From Karstenula rhodostoma CBS 690.94 (lineage: Eukaryota > Ascomycota > Dothideomycetes > Pleosporales > Didymosphaeriaceae), in contig MU001500.1 of the NCBI GenBank assembly GCA_010093485.1, positions 940,198 through 1,004,197 of the forward strand: a stretch of 64,000 nucleotides of DNA, given 5' to 3'. Positions within the stretch are counted from its first letter, which is position 1; each line of letters starts with the position of its first letter. The translations under genes were made by a program, and so were the position numbers. Positions 1-11,883 of the stretch are shown here, one piece after another. The notes beneath the pieces are model-generated. The model was given only the letters and a program-made list of their open reading frames with translations, made no database searches and was not told the origin of the DNA.

Positions 1-29
1 CTGCTGGACGTTGTCCTCAAGGCGCCATC

Positions 30-1909
30 ATGACTGGATTTGCTCGCGCAAAGGAGGACAGGCCTACCCCGCCGGAAGTCGTAAGTCTGCCCACCTTATA
101 CCGATGAGCCTTCACCAACAAGTAGGTTCCTAGTATAACTGGCGGGTGTATACCATGGCACTAGTGATCAGCATGGGCGTCCTGACGTATGGCTACGACT
201 CTTCGTTTATTGGCACGACGATCACACAAAAGAGCTTTCGGCGTGATTTTGGCATGGATAAGATGAGCAAGAAAGAATTGAACGACGTGTCGTCAAACCT
301 CACCTCGATTTGTTAGTCTTCAGCCCTTCCCAAGGTGGAGGTAAGTGTTAATTATCGTGTAGACTCGGCTGGCGGTTTCTTCGGAGCCCTATTTGCCTTC
401 TTCTCACTGGAGCTTCTCGGTCGCCGCTGGACCGTCATTCTGTCAGATATCGTCTTCATAGTCGGAGCCCTTTTCTGCACAGTGGGAACAGTCCCGTCCA
501 AGTCCCTTGGCCTCATCTACGCAGGCCGTCTTCTTACCGGCCTCGGTGTCGGGGGCATCGCAGCAGTATCACCAATTTATATCGCCGAGATCTCTCCACC
601 AGCTATCCGCGGCAGATTGACAGGTTTCTTCGAATCGTTCTATCAAACTGGGGCCGTAATTGGGTTCTGGATCAATTATGGGATTGTGCATAATCTAGAC
701 ACGAACGACTCCAACGCGTGGCGGATTCCTATGGCTGTTCAACTGATCCCGGCGGGAATTCTTGCGCTCATGGCGCCGATATTGAAGGAGAGCCCTACGT
801 GGCTGCTCAAGCGTGGCCGCGAAGAGGAAGCGTACCAGGTGTACAGCTTCATTCGCAAGCTACCGGCTGACCATGAGTATATCGCCGAAGATGTGCACTT
901 CATTAAGGAAGGGATCGCAAAGGAACGCGCAGCTCTTGTGGGCTCGGCCAACGCCACATTGGGCCAGGTAATGAAAGGTGCCGCAAAAGAGGCTTCGCTG
1001 AAGGGTATGCGGAACCGCTTCTTGCTCGTATTCCTCATGTTCATGTGGCAGGCATGGTCTGGCGCCGCAGCCATCAACTGTAAGTGCACCCTGGAACATC
1101 ACCATCCTGCTGCACACCATGACCGACCAATCGCGCAGACTACTCGCCGACAATCTTTACTTCGATTGGCCTGACAGACGTTACGCTCTGGACCGGTATA
1201 TATGGCGTCATCAAAGCTGCGGGATCCATCGTTTTCTTCACTTGGTTCATCGACAAGTTCGGACGAAAGTGGCCATGGATCATATCATCCCTTGCCTGCG
1301 CCTTTTGCCAGTACTATCTCGCAGTCTACATTGCAGTCGGACATCCGATGACTGGCGTTCCGCAATCGGCGTCAACTATTGCGGGCGGCAAGGGAGCGAC
1401 AGCAATGATCATGATCTTTGGCGCGGCGTGGTCTGTAAGTCACTTTGTATTCACTCTCCTCCAGCCCAAGCTAATGGGGAAAATTCAGTTTGGGGCCAAT
1501 GGTCTCCCGTGGATCATCTCGGCTGAGATATTTCCTTCTTCTTTAAGGTCTATATCTGGGGTGAGTACTACAGCAGAACTATGGTAGTATCGAGAGCTAA
1601 TCACACCGTTAGCCTTTTGCGGCCATGAGCGTCTGGCTTTGGACGTATGTGGTCACGAGAGCGTTGCCCAGCATGTATACGTCTATGGGGTGGGGCGTGT
1701 ATGTGTTCTTCGCCACGTGCTTGGTTTGTGCGAGCATCTATGCCTTTGTCTTCATTCACGAGACGAAAGGGCTGCGTGTCGATCAAATGGATGAGCTCTT
1801 CGGCTTCGAGAGCCAGCACCAGGTAGGTGCACCGGTGGCTAAAGCTGTTGCGGAGGACGATGATGGCGAGGCGACGAAGGCAGGGGTTGTCCGAAAGGAG
1901 GTTGTGTGA
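30..1909 (+). CDS. MFS sugar transporter, quinate-permease-like
   Basis: Plasma-membrane proton symporter of the MFS sugar porter family. Exons read as about 30-80, 134-311, 363-1079, 1139-1434, 1489-1560 and 1613-1909; introns start GTAAGT or GTGAGT (except the second) and end in AG. The N-terminus has the EDRPTP..VYNWRVYTMA pattern known from fungal quinate permeases (qutD/qa-y), followed by YGYDSSFIGTT. The sugar-porter signature follows: GRRWT, GRLLTGLGVGG, PIYIAEISPPAIRG, then YYSPTIF, GLTDVTLWTGIYG, FGRKWPW and the C-terminal HETKGL. About 12 hydrophobic segments can be read. Substrate is inferred only from similarity; another hexose or aromatic acid is possible. The exact join at the second intron (near 312-362) is the least certain point. 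No quinate catabolic gene lies in the window, so the context does not confirm the substrate. Confidence 0.88.
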
Positions 1910-2181
1910 TTTGAGTATGTAGTCAAATCTCAATGTAGCGACGGTAGTCTCAACAGATGTGCAAAAGCGCGCGAAGAGTCAACAATCGGTTTGGAAATTG
2001 CACGCTTGGGGTGATGTTCCGGACAGTGGTGAGGGTGAACGATGACGACGCTTGGAGCTTGGGAGCTGATCCCTGTTCCCCGCCAAGCCATTGACACGGG
2101 CAGGTGCATCCCACATCCATTGCGCTACCCCATCTCTCCGCACACTGCGCCCAGATCAGATCCCACCTTTCGACACACACA

Positions 2182-5088
2182 ATGGCGACGTCGCCGCCGC
2201 CGGTCGAGGACCAGGCGCGTCTGCTCGAGGACGCGCTCGCCGTGGTCCGCCAGCAGACGATGCTTATGCGCCGCTGCCTCGAGACGCCCGGCAAGCTGAT
2301 GGATGCGCTCAAGTGCAGGTACCGTGCAGCCCCTCTGGACCGGCGCCCGCATGCTAACCGCGCGCAGCTCCACGCTCGTCTCGGAACTGCGGACTAGCAG
2401 CCTGGGACCTAAGCAGTACTACGAGCTCTACATGTCCGTCTTCGATGCCCTGCGCCATCTCTCCGTCTACCTCCGCGAGAACCACCCCGTGAACCACCTC
2501 GCCGACCTGTACGAGCTCGTCCAGTATGCCGGGAACATCATACCGCGCCTCTATCTCATGGTCACCGTGGGCACTGTTTACATGGCCATTGAAGATGCGC
2601 CCGTCAAGGAGATCATGAAGGACATGATGGAGATGAGTCGCGGCGTCCAGCACCCCATTCGCGGCCTGTTTCTGCGGTACTACCTTGCGGGGCAGGCACG
2701 CGACTGTCTGCCTGAGGGGGACGGCGATGGTCCGGGGGGGAACCTGCAGGATTCAATCAGCTTCATACTAACCAACTTCGTGGAAATGAACAAGCTGTGG
2801 GTACGGCTGCAACACCAGGGTCACTCAAGAGAGCGGGAGCAGAGGACCAAGGAGCGTCAGGAGCTGCAGCTCCTGGTAGGCAGCAACCTGGTCCGTCTCA
2901 GCCAGCTGGTGGATCTACAAAACTACAAGAAAATCCTGAACCCGTTGTTGGAGCAGATAGTGCAATGTCGAGATGTTCTGGCCCAGGAATATCTCCTGGA
3001 AGGCGAGTCAAACAGCTTCCAAGACTTGAGCGCAATCATGTGCTAACCTTACGTTTAGTTGTCACCCAGGTCTTCCCCGACGAATTCCACCTTCACACCC
3101 TCGACCAGTTCCTCTCCGCGGTCGCCCGCCTGAACCCGCACGTAAATGTCAAGGGCATTGTAGTCGGCTTGATGGACCGCTTGTCTGCATATGCGCAACG
3201 GGAGTCTGAGTCAGAAAGCCCGGATCAACGCAAAAAGACGGAAGAGGAGGCGATAGCAAATCTCATGGAGCAATTGAGAATACAAAAGGAGCAAAAGCCT
3301 GCTGGATCAGAGTCGCAGCCAGCACAGCAGAATGGTGATACATCCGACTCCGAAACCGCTGCCGATTCCGCGTCGATAGCCACTTCAACCACTGCTGCGG
3401 AGCCTCTCGAATCAGAAGCGCCCGAAGCATCTGAAGCACCTGAATCCAACGAAGCAGCCGAGACAGACGGCGAGATTGAAAAGCACAGGGGCATACCGAA
3501 GAATGTGAAGCTATTCGAAATCTTCCACGAACAGGTGGCATCATTGGTGAAGATGCAACGGCTTTCGATCCAGGACACTGTCGGTTTGCTTGTTTCGCTA
3601 GCCAATCTTGCATTGTGGGTTTTTCCATGCACGATTTGATCATTTGACTGATTTCAGCAGAAATATCTACCCCGAGCGCCTCGATTACGTTGACCAAGTA
3701 CTGGCTTTCGCGAACCAGAAGGTCACGGAATTTGCGAATAGTGCAGACCTGCACTCGCAAGCGTGTCAAAGCCGGATTCTTAGCCTGCTGCTGGCACCCA
3801 TCAAAACATACGTATCCATGTTTACCGCTCTCGCCCTACCCAACTTCATCCCTCTTCTACACAACCAGCCATATCCGACGCGGAGGGCGGTAGCGGGCGA
3901 AGTTGCGAGAAGCCTGTTACGGAACCAAACGCACATTACTTCTGTAGAGAACTTGGAGAGCGTCTTGGAGATCCTGAAGGTTCTCATTAAAGAAGGAATG
4001 CAGCAGGCAACTGGTTATCCAGGCGGTCCAATTCAGCGGAGAGCCCAGGAGACAGACGAAACAATAGAAGAGCAAGGCTGGTTAGCACGGATAGTGCACT
4101 ACATCCGTGGAGCCGATAACGATACCCAGTTCAAGCTCCTGCAAACCGCTCGGAAGGCCTTTGCGGAGGGTAACGAACGTGTCAAGTTCACCACACCAGC
4201 AATCATTACCGCATCTCTAAAACTTGCGCGTCGGTACAAGGCCCGCGAACACTTCGAGGACAACTGGCAATCACAGTCATCTGCCCTTTACAAGTTCATG
4301 CACAGCACACTTTCGACTTTGTATACCCGGGTCACAGGTTCTGCCGACCTTTCACTTCGACTTTTCGTTGCTTGCGGACAGGTTGCTGACCAAAATGGTT
4401 TCGAAGAGGTCGCGTATGAGTTTTTCGCACAAGCCTTCACAATTTACGAGGAAGCCATCAGCGACTCAAGAGCACAGTTCCAGGCGGTCTGCGTCATCGC
4501 AAGCGCACTGCACACTACCAGGAATTTTGGGAAGGAGAACTACGACACCCTCATCACCAAGTGCGCGCTGCATGGAAGCAAGCTCCTCAAGAAACCGGAT
4601 CAATGCCGTGCGGTGTATCTGGCTAGTCACCTCTGGTGGGCGACGGAGATCCGAGCTTTGGGCGAGGAAGACCCGAAAAACGTGAGTTCAATTACAAATA
4701 CTACATGTTCTTATATTGACCTATCGCAGCTCTACCGCGACGGCAAGCGCGTGCTCGAGTGTCTGCAGCGTGCTCTCCGTGTAGCGGATGCCTGCATGGA
4801 TGCCGCGGTATCTGTCGAACTCTTCGTCGAGATTCTCAACCGCTATGTCTACTACTTTGATCAAGAGAACGAAGCAGTAAGTATTTCCATCTCATGCTCC
4901 TGTCGGGCAAAACTGACGACGTCTAGGTCACTACGAAGTATCTCAATGGACTCATCGAGCTGATCCACTCCAACCTTCAATCCAACGAGAACGTGTCCGC
5001 GCTTGAGAACCCGAAACGACATTTCCAGCGCACGTTGGACTACATCGCGAGTAGAGAGTACGAGGGCGTTGTTACGACGGCGAAGTAG
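2182..5088 (+). CDS. VPS35: VPS35, retromer cargo-recognition subunit
   Basis: Alpha-solenoid core of the retromer, which retrieves cargo from endosomes to the Golgi. The N-terminus reads [23 protein letters not shown], then [45 protein letters not shown] and the near-invariant [14 protein letters not shown] (about residues 150-165), all hallmarks of Vps35. The second half keeps [17 protein letters not shown] and [18 protein letters not shown]; the C-terminus ends in VVTTAK. The size, near 860 aa, is normal for the family. Introns: 2319-2367, 3003-3058 (GC-AG), 3615-3660 (tandem CAGCAG acceptor), 4682-4729 and 4877-4926. Between the Vps35 core halves lies a low-complexity Ser/Glu/Ala stretch (about 3290-3480), as in other fungal orthologues. 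The start is chosen as the first ATG, in good context (CACACAATGG), from which the family N-terminus follows directly. It lies 272 bp downstream of the transporter. Confidence 0.96.
3003..3058 (+). other. GC-AG intron in VPS35
   Basis: The only in-frame join between LAQEYLLE and [10 protein letters not shown] uses the donor AG|GCGAGT at 3003 and the acceptor TTTAG at 3058, with a perfect TGCTAAC branch site at 3041-3047. The nearby GT (position 3007) leaves the wrong phase. The donor matches the non-canonical GC class, where the flanking bases are otherwise strong. Confidence 0.85.
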
Positions 5089-6794
5089 GGCGCCGAGCGG
5101 GGTGGTCAGTGAAGTAAGGGGTGTTCGCCACGCAGGGAATTTCTTGTACTAATAGCTTGCGAAGTGAGATTACGAGGCATAGCGATCGTGAATGTTGTAG
5201 AGTGGTGGTGAGGCGGGAGAGTAGATAAGAATTTTCTGAAATGGAGACTCGACATAATATTTGCATGATTCAAAAGTTGTGTTTCTACGTAGGCCCGTCA
5301 TGGACGTCTACAAGGTCAGTGGTAGCTTTGAGGGGGTGATGAAGGGCCTTCAGCTTTGCGAATCGCTGATGGTATTCAAGAGTGAAACAACAAGAGTGAG
5401 GCGGACTTGAAGAAGGACCCGCGGGCTGGATCGTTCCTGTCACGCTTTCTGAGGCAAGAGCACCGTGAGACTTCGTCTTCTACGAGCCCTGCAAACTATG
5501 CTTGAAGGAGAAGGTATCCGTGGCATGTGACTGCAGTGCACTCATCGCAAGAGTGTCCTAGTACACGTGAGGTACGAGATCTTGATCCGATTATCAGCGC
5601 ATATTCTGCACAGTCGCGCTGTTAGCAACACCCTCTGACCACGACAAGCGCATCCAACCACCTGACTCTCTCTCCGCGGTAACGTCGAGCATGTGCTACA
5701 TCGTTCTTCTAGAGATACTGCGGCACTGATCATGTCTTCCGGCGCCATGTCTTTTGGCAATGGAGTGCTTGAAAAACCGTCTTTGCGCAGTAAATACGAA
5801 ACGATTTTCACCTCTGAATATATTCGATGCAATATCCATCGGACCTAAAAGGCCGCATCATACCACCTTGAAACACTTGGAACAGTCGACAAGCCCGGGC
5901 TGTTATGTCTGTACCCGCCTCCACGGATTTCCGAGTCGAAGTCGAAAGGTGAATATTCAGTCTACAGGTTGTTTTCCATATCGAACACTGGAACGTTCTC
6001 GATAATGGAGAGAGATGACTCTGTTTCGACTCTCCTTCCTGCTTCGCTTATAAGTCTGGGCCCGGTTCTGGGTCCAATTCCTGACACTGACCTTGATTGC
6101 AACTCAGCCCCGGGGGAAATCGGAAATATGAAGCTTGGGAGCACACTGAGCTCTCTCAGAACCTCGTGAACACTTCCAATACTTAGCAGTTTTCAGCATA
6201 CTCATTCTCGCTCTGCTGTTGTCTGTGAGTATACTGAACTACTTTGAAATCAATTTCATCTAGCGTGACCATTTTTTGTGCGTTAATCCGAAGTTGCTGA
6301 TACCGTACCGCATCAAAATATGTCACTCTCCTTAATGCCTGTGGTCCATCCCAGGTGATAACGATATAGTATAAGGGTATTTACTACCAGCGGGCTCCAC
6401 CTTGATGCATGGGAGCTGGAATGGTCTTGACGAAGTAAAAAAACATCACGGCACAGCAGAAATCACTCTAATCGACAAACGAATTGCATCATGTTATGCT
6501 TCTATGGGGTATGTGTAAATTTACAGCACCGGGAATTCCGTCGCCGTGATGATCTATGCCATGCTGTTAACGCCTCCTGAAGTATGTTCGGAAACCAATC
6601 GCGTCGTTGATGCCGCGACGTTTTGTACATGCTGACGTCGTGAGAGTAGAAAAGAATACAGTAAACCGCTTAAACGCCTGATACCAGAATGCCGCCTTTT
6701 GTTGCGCCGCCACCTCCCTAAATGAAAGAAGGTTCCAGACCGTGATATAGAAGCTACCGAAGCCATCGCGCCTCGAAACCCTGATGTTGTGCTC
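5089..6794. other. Convergent intergenic region (VPS35 / MFS), largely non-coding
   Basis: About 1.7 kb between the 3' ends of VPS35 and the MFS transporter. No long open frame is present. The only protein-like segment is the possible HET-domain remnant at about 5754-5960, listed separately. The remainder reads as 3' flanks and undistinguished sequence. Confidence 0.6.
5754..5960 (+). pseudogene. Possible remnant of a HET-domain gene N-terminus
   Basis: The frame starting at 5754 contains ECLKNRLCAV..KRFSPLN and then RPHHTTLKHLEQST.GCYVCTRLH. This resembles the segment ahead of fungal heterokaryon-incompatibility (HET) domains, which typically reads LC..C....., HH.TL..LE.SA..GC..C. The first cysteine pair appears lost (LCAVNTK in place of an LC..C pattern). 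No HET core block (for example Y.ALSYCWG) follows in any frame before the next gene, so at most a fragment survives. The call rests on a short pattern recalled from the family and is weak. Confidence 0.33.
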
Positions 6795-8663
6795 TTACGC
6801 TTCTGCATCCTCCACCACGATATGCACAACCTCGCTCCTGCGCCGCTGCGACAGAGCCGGATTGACACTGACGTTGCACTTCCGCGCCGCGCGACTCATG
6901 CACGGAATCTGCAACACGCCCACGACCGCCATCAGCGCCGAAGCCCACCACGCCAGAGGCGTGAAGCGAATATCGATCGAGAGACCGTAGAGCAGCCCAG
7001 CAATCGGGCTGGCCATAGTTCGACACGCTGCACCAGTGCTCGCGGCTAGTCCGTTGATCTTTCCGAGGTGGTTGGGCGCGGGTGCCGCTTCTTTGATCAT
7101 GATGAGGAGAAGTGGGTACGCGACGATGGACGTGATGCTTCGAATCGTGAGACATACGTAGATCCCTGGGTAGACTAGGCTAGCCGGTAATAGTGGGAGG
7201 AAGGGGACGACAAAATATGCGATGGGGTGACCGACGGTGACGAGGATGAGAAGACGCCAGACACCGAAGAATGAGGCGAGTACGGGAAAAAGAGCGCCCT
7301 GGATGAACAGTTGGATGAGTCCGTTAACGGACATGATGATGCCGACGTTCTGGAGCGGAATTCCGAGCCCACCTCCGAGGGCGTTCGGTGAAAGCGCCAT
7401 AGAAGACACATCATCTGCGCGTTTGTCTTGGAGGAAGATTGGCAGCAAATGGTCGTACGTCATCTTGAGGGGGTCAGCTCAGTACAACGCGTCAAGATCG
7501 CGCTATACTTACGGAGTGGTAGGTGAAAATACCCAGAGCAATAACGAAAGTGAGGACTGTCTTTGTAATGACCTTCTCGTGCAAGGGAGAGCTCTCCTCA
7601 ATCCAGTCGCCGTTCGACTTGACACGCCACAGCTCGTCGTGGTGGGTGTCTACATCACCGAAGGTACCGTAGCTCTCCGCTGTCAAGTTTGCAGGTGCAT
7701 TAGCAACGGCACCCTGGGCTGGCAAGAGCGGAGTTTCTGCAGTGGTGGCGTCGAGATCGGCTTGACTGCTCCACGGCTGCATGTCTGGGTGAGTTTCATC
7801 AAGCAGAAAGTAACCCGCGATGATAGCAACAATAAGCAAGCCAGTGCAGAGGAGATTCGGCAGCAAGTAAGGGAACTTCGCGAAAATGCCAGTGGAAGAA
7901 AAGAAGGACGGGAAGTTATCTGCCGGTTCGGCAAAGTATCCACCGATCGAAGCTACGAGATCAGCAATGCATGTATTGTAGAGGGTGAAAAGGTTGCTTA
8001 CGTCCGATGATGGTACCAATGCTCCATACGAAAGGCATCACTGCGTATGCTCTGGCTGTTTTTGGTCAGCATCCGCTGACATCATTGACAACATAGGATA
8101 CTTACGTTCATGCTTGGGGTTCTTGACCAGCTCACCAACCATGGTTTGGATCACTCCAATGTTTCCGTTCAGCATTCCGCCAAGAATTCTGCCTGCAAGC
8201 GCCATCCAGAAGCTCGATGAGAAACCAACAACCAAGAGGGAGGAGACAGTACCGAAGCAGCCCATCAAGAGTATCTAAAGTTGTCAGTAAAGTTCGATAT
8301 GGCCCGGCTTCGGCCACTACGATATTGAAGGTAACGTACTGGCTTCCGACCTATCCGGTCAGAGAGACCTCCCCAATACATGCCGGTGCATGCCTCGGCG
8401 AGAGAGAAAGCAGAGATGAGGATGCCCGCAAAGAAGGGCGCTTGCGACTCAGATGCTCCATAGTGGGCAACGAGCTTGATAGCATAGGGAAAGATGGAGG
8501 TGAGCGCAATGGGCTCGGCAACTCGTACGAGCGCTGCGACAGATGTCAACGACAATTCATAGGATCCGAAGGCGCGACCACGAGTACTGACCAAGGAGAA
8601 AGAGCTGGACGACAGGGAAATCGTCTGGGTTCCGCGGGCTTGTTCTTGCTTTGGTGAGTCCAA
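6795..8663 (-). CDS. MFS transporter (ZRT/ZIF1-like, DHA1-type)
   Basis: Fungal member of the MFS group often compared with plant zinc-induced facilitator proteins. On the minus strand the exons give VRVAEPIALTSIFPYAI, FFAGILISAFSLAEACTGMYWGGLSDRIGRKPV (MFS motif A between helices 2 and 3), GRILGGMLNGNIGVIQTMVGEL (helix 4), PSFFSSTG, a long cytoplasmic loop, then the second six-helix half ending IPCMSRAARKC. Introns lie near 8274-8336, 8047-8104, 7950-8003 and 7464-7512. The 5' end is unresolved: the frame at 8663 opens with TTG, not ATG, and a GTAAGG..AAAG intron near 8649-8690 suggests a small upstream exon. Substrate unknown. Confidence 0.82.
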
Positions 8664-9562
8664 ACATCCTATAGCCTGACTTGATCCTTACGATTACGCC
8701 GAGACGCAAGCAGTGGCGGTCGTGGGGGGCTGCTATGTGAGTATCTTCGTGCTTGCGTGTGGCGTCAAAGAGTCGTGCGTGATTGCTGGGGGCCGAATGC
8801 AGTCCAAAGAATGAAGCAGGGTGTGAATTGGCGAAAAAACGGATTCAGAATTAGTGTTGAGGAATGAAGTGAAGAGGTTGAAAGAAACGGCGGCGACAAG
8901 AGCAAGTACATGGGCGGGATGGTCCAATGGGAGCTTCAGATATGCGTTGGGCTCGGGCGAGACCGTGCGTCCATCGGACCATCGGCAAAGACCCGATAGA
9001 TGTCCATCCGTTTGCAGCCATTTCATCACGCGTACTCAGCTACGTATGGAGAACATTTCCCAGGGACAACACATGAGTTCAATCGGACGTCAGAACAGTA
9101 CTCCATTGTGTGCTGCGGTTGCTAAAGACGGACTTCGCAGGGGCGGAGGATCCCTGCCAATTGCACTAAGACAGGCAGCCAAGCGAAAAGCTAGCAGCTA
9201 GCGCCCACTAGCGTATGTGGGGAAAGAACGCCGGGACCGCCGCCTGACAATTGCCATATTGCCTCACGGTTTCGCATCGTTTCGCACGCGACATACCCTC
9301 GACGTCATCAAATCTCATCTTCAATCAGGTTCTTGGAGACAATCAGAACGTTTCGTTTTCTAAAACAGACACAGCCTATCTGGCGGATGCAGCGAGGTAC
9401 GAGTACCCTAAGTAACAAGCAAACAACGGTCTTCCGATTGGACGATGCGAGGTATTGATAAGTACCCGCGAGCAAACACCAGGAACCTGCTCCATACTGC
9501 AGTAGGGGAAACTTGACCGAGATGAGCAGAGCTCGAGGCAATGTTCCCCAGCCTTAAAGCAG
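8664..9562. other. Intergenic, includes MFS promoter side
   Basis: About 900 bp upstream of the minus-strand MFS gene and downstream of the next minus-strand gene. It probably holds the missing first exon and promoter of the transporter; no initiating ATG could be connected to the first clear exon. I see no other gene. Confidence 0.5.
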
Positions 9563-10075
9563 TCACTCCGACACTTCAAATAAGCCGAAACCCAGGATCA
9601 TTCGAGACACCGAGGATTCTCCTGGACCAAAGTCTGTAGAGATGCTAATCTCCGTATGAAATGTGCCAACACCAACTTCTCCAGGTATCCCTACGGGGAA
9701 GAACACACCACTAACGTCAAATTCCTTAGGACCCTCATCTTTAATCCTTACGTCGAGGACTTCATCTCCCGCGTTTGCTAGCAATTTGAAATCAAAAATG
9801 AAATTCGTTCCCCTGTCAACGTCTCTCTCTTCAACTTGGCGTCGTTGTACGTGAGTTGTTTCGAACGACACCTGGTCGTCTTCGGGGTAGGTGAACTCAA
9901 AATTGACGCTGGTTGTACACGTGACTGGAGCAGGGGTGGTTGTGCTGTTGAACAAAAAGACACTGGGATCAAAGTCGACGTAAGTGTTGAGCGACTTGCC
10001 GGGCTCAATTGGTTGCGCGTGGTAGGTGCCGGCAGGGCAGCCACTTCCTTCGAGAATGTGCAGGCCCGCTTCCAT
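9563..10075 (-). CDS. Hypothetical protein, acidic, 5' end unresolved
   Basis: Unrecognised protein of about 170 residues. The frame reads EGSGCPAGTYHAQPIEPGK, NTYVDFDPSVFLFNST, then a charged region and FKLLANAGDEVLDVRIKD.GP, ending GFGLFEVSE. The composition (many Asp/Glu, Gly-Pro turns, alternating hydrophobics) suggests a beta-rich domain. The open frame continues upstream past this ATG through a plausible VPNQLSFTLGGWLHPY to a stop at about 10136, with no ATG in between. Either the ATG at 10075 is the start or a spliced upstream exon is missing. No signal peptide or membrane segment is visible in the part that can be read. Confidence 0.5.
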   Translation of the reverse strand: MEAGLHILEGSGCPAGTYHAQPIEPGKSLNTYVDFDPSVFLFNSTTTPAPVTCTTSVNFEFTYPEDDQVSFETTHVQRRQVEERDVDRGTNFIFDFKLLANAGDEVLDVRIKDEGPKEFDVSGVFFPVGIPGEVGVGTFHTEISISTDFGPGESSVSRMILGFGLFEVSE

Positions 10076-10184
10076 ATACGGGTGAAGCCAGCCTCCCAAT
10101 GTGAACGAAAGTTGGTTGGGAACACGCGTTATCCATTAGCAGACAGTGAATGCCTCTTATAAGGGATTCCATTCAGGACCTGTA

Positions 10185-11355
10185 TCACCAAGCGCCCTGT
10201 CTCAACAGTCGTCGTAGTTCCTGTTTATACATTGCCTTATCTTCGTCTTCAACATCCTCCCAGGTTCCTCCGCCCCCGGTAAACATTTCTCCACTCAGTT
10301 GTAACACTTCGACGCCCTTGTATAGATCTCCATGTGTAGATCCCATCGCCTCTAGCCACAAGTGGCAATCGCGATACACCTTCCTCGCAATCTTTTTTGG
10401 TGTAGGAGTATCTTTCCTCTGCCTTCCTCCCCAGGGAGGGCCGAAGTTTCTCGACAAGCGGTTGATGAAATATCCCATATAGCAGTTGATGAACAAACTG
10501 GTCAGATTGGTCACCCCCTTGGCGGCAAGCATAGCAATGGCGTTATAACCTTTTGATTTTCGGGATCGGGTCGGAGTCCAGCTGCGAATCTCGATTGAGC
10601 GTATAAGCTTCGCCGTGCGTGGAGATAGCTTTGCGGCGAAAGCGAACAGACCGTCAACATCGGTGAAGACTAGGGGTTGCGCGTATATCATGGGTGCTGC
10701 TTCGTCGTACATTTTTTTGGACGTAGCCAGGATGTTAAACCCGAAGGTTATGGGACCAGCCTTTAGTTCTTCACTTTCCGATTCCGAATTATCGTGGTCA
10801 TTGCCGCCGCGATTGCCGCCGCGATTGCCGTGGCCACGACCCGTTGGTAGTCTGAGTGCAGGTCTGGCAAATATGCCGCCATGTTGAATCCTATCGAGTT
10901 CATCCTCCTCAATCAAAGGAACATAACCGATACTTCTCTTGTAGGATCTTTTCTTGAAGCGTAACCAGATTCCCTCTCTGTTTCCGTCGTATCTTTCCGG
11001 TAGCTTGGTCGGAGAAGGAATGCATTCTTCATAGATTCGATTTCGCAGCTCGGCCGGAAGAGACATGAAGGGGAAAATCTTGTGTTTGGGGAGTGGCCTG
11101 GTGTTACGCGCACGCTGTTGTAGTGTTGCGTAAGCATAAAGCGTCGTGAATTGGCCGACATGGAATCAATACCTTCACTGGCACATACTCCAATTCCGAA
11201 TCATTGTCTGTGTCTCCGGCATCTTCATAATCGTAGTGCACTTCAGCACGCTTCCGTTTCGGGTATCGTGGTTCCGCTGGTTCTGAGGCTGGTGCGCTAC
11301 CTTCAGGTCGAGTTGCCGGAGTAGGAGCACTGCGATTGAGCAGGTTGCCAAACAT
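10185..11355 (-). CDS. 2EXR/F-box-like fungal protein of unknown function
   Basis: Two exons on the minus strand. The first (from ATG at 11355) encodes a basic, disordered N-terminus with a putative nuclear signal PRYPKRKRAE and an acidic patch YDYEDAGDTDNDSE. An intron beginning GTATTG (near 11175) and ending ACACAAG (near 11075) joins it to FPFMSLPAELRNRIYEECI. That LPAELRNRIYE block is the hallmark of a very large fungal family (F-box-like or 2EXR domain) near the start of many orphan proteins. The middle has Gly-Asn-Arg repeats (GNRGGNRGGN) and acidic serines, then a conserved-looking alpha-helical region and KQELRRLLRQGAW at the end. No function can be assigned; a substrate-adaptor role is only a family guess. 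Confidence 0.72.
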
Positions 11356-11883
11356 GATTACTTCTGGGTTGATAAGAAACACGTCTGCGACGCGCTGTCA
11401 TGTACATTTTATAGATGTTCCCTATTGATGGGCAATGCTCTTGGCGGAGGGTTGCTGCCTGCATTTGAACTTTAGCGCAGGCAGCAGGAGCGCGGGGACC
11501 AATCACTTGTCGCGCGATGGTAAAAGTTGGACTTGGCGCACGGAGTTTCTTGCCAAGCCTTTCCTTAACTGACGTTCTGGTCCATTGGTACGATTTCCCG
11601 GCTTTCGACATCATCGGCGTCCTGCGTTTCGGCGAAGACTTCGACGCATTAAAAGATTCAGACCATAACTTCTAGATAACAAATTCACTCTGTGAGTTAA
11701 TCTTTGTCAGAATGCTCAAAGTGTTTCTACCCATTTACAACGCTTCATTTTTTGTTACTATTGGGCGGCAGTCGCAGTTTATATTGTTGTGGAGGATTTC
11801 TGCTCCATTATGCGGGCTTCTTTCTTGCCTTCTTCTCTCTCCTGTGTTGTCTCTTGGTGTCGTTGACGTGGCCGTTGCTGATA
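11356..11883. other. Intergenic, no gene seen
   Basis: Upstream flank of the 2EXR-like gene and downstream flank of the zinc-finger gene. Only short frames without recognisable content occur. Confidence 0.6.
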
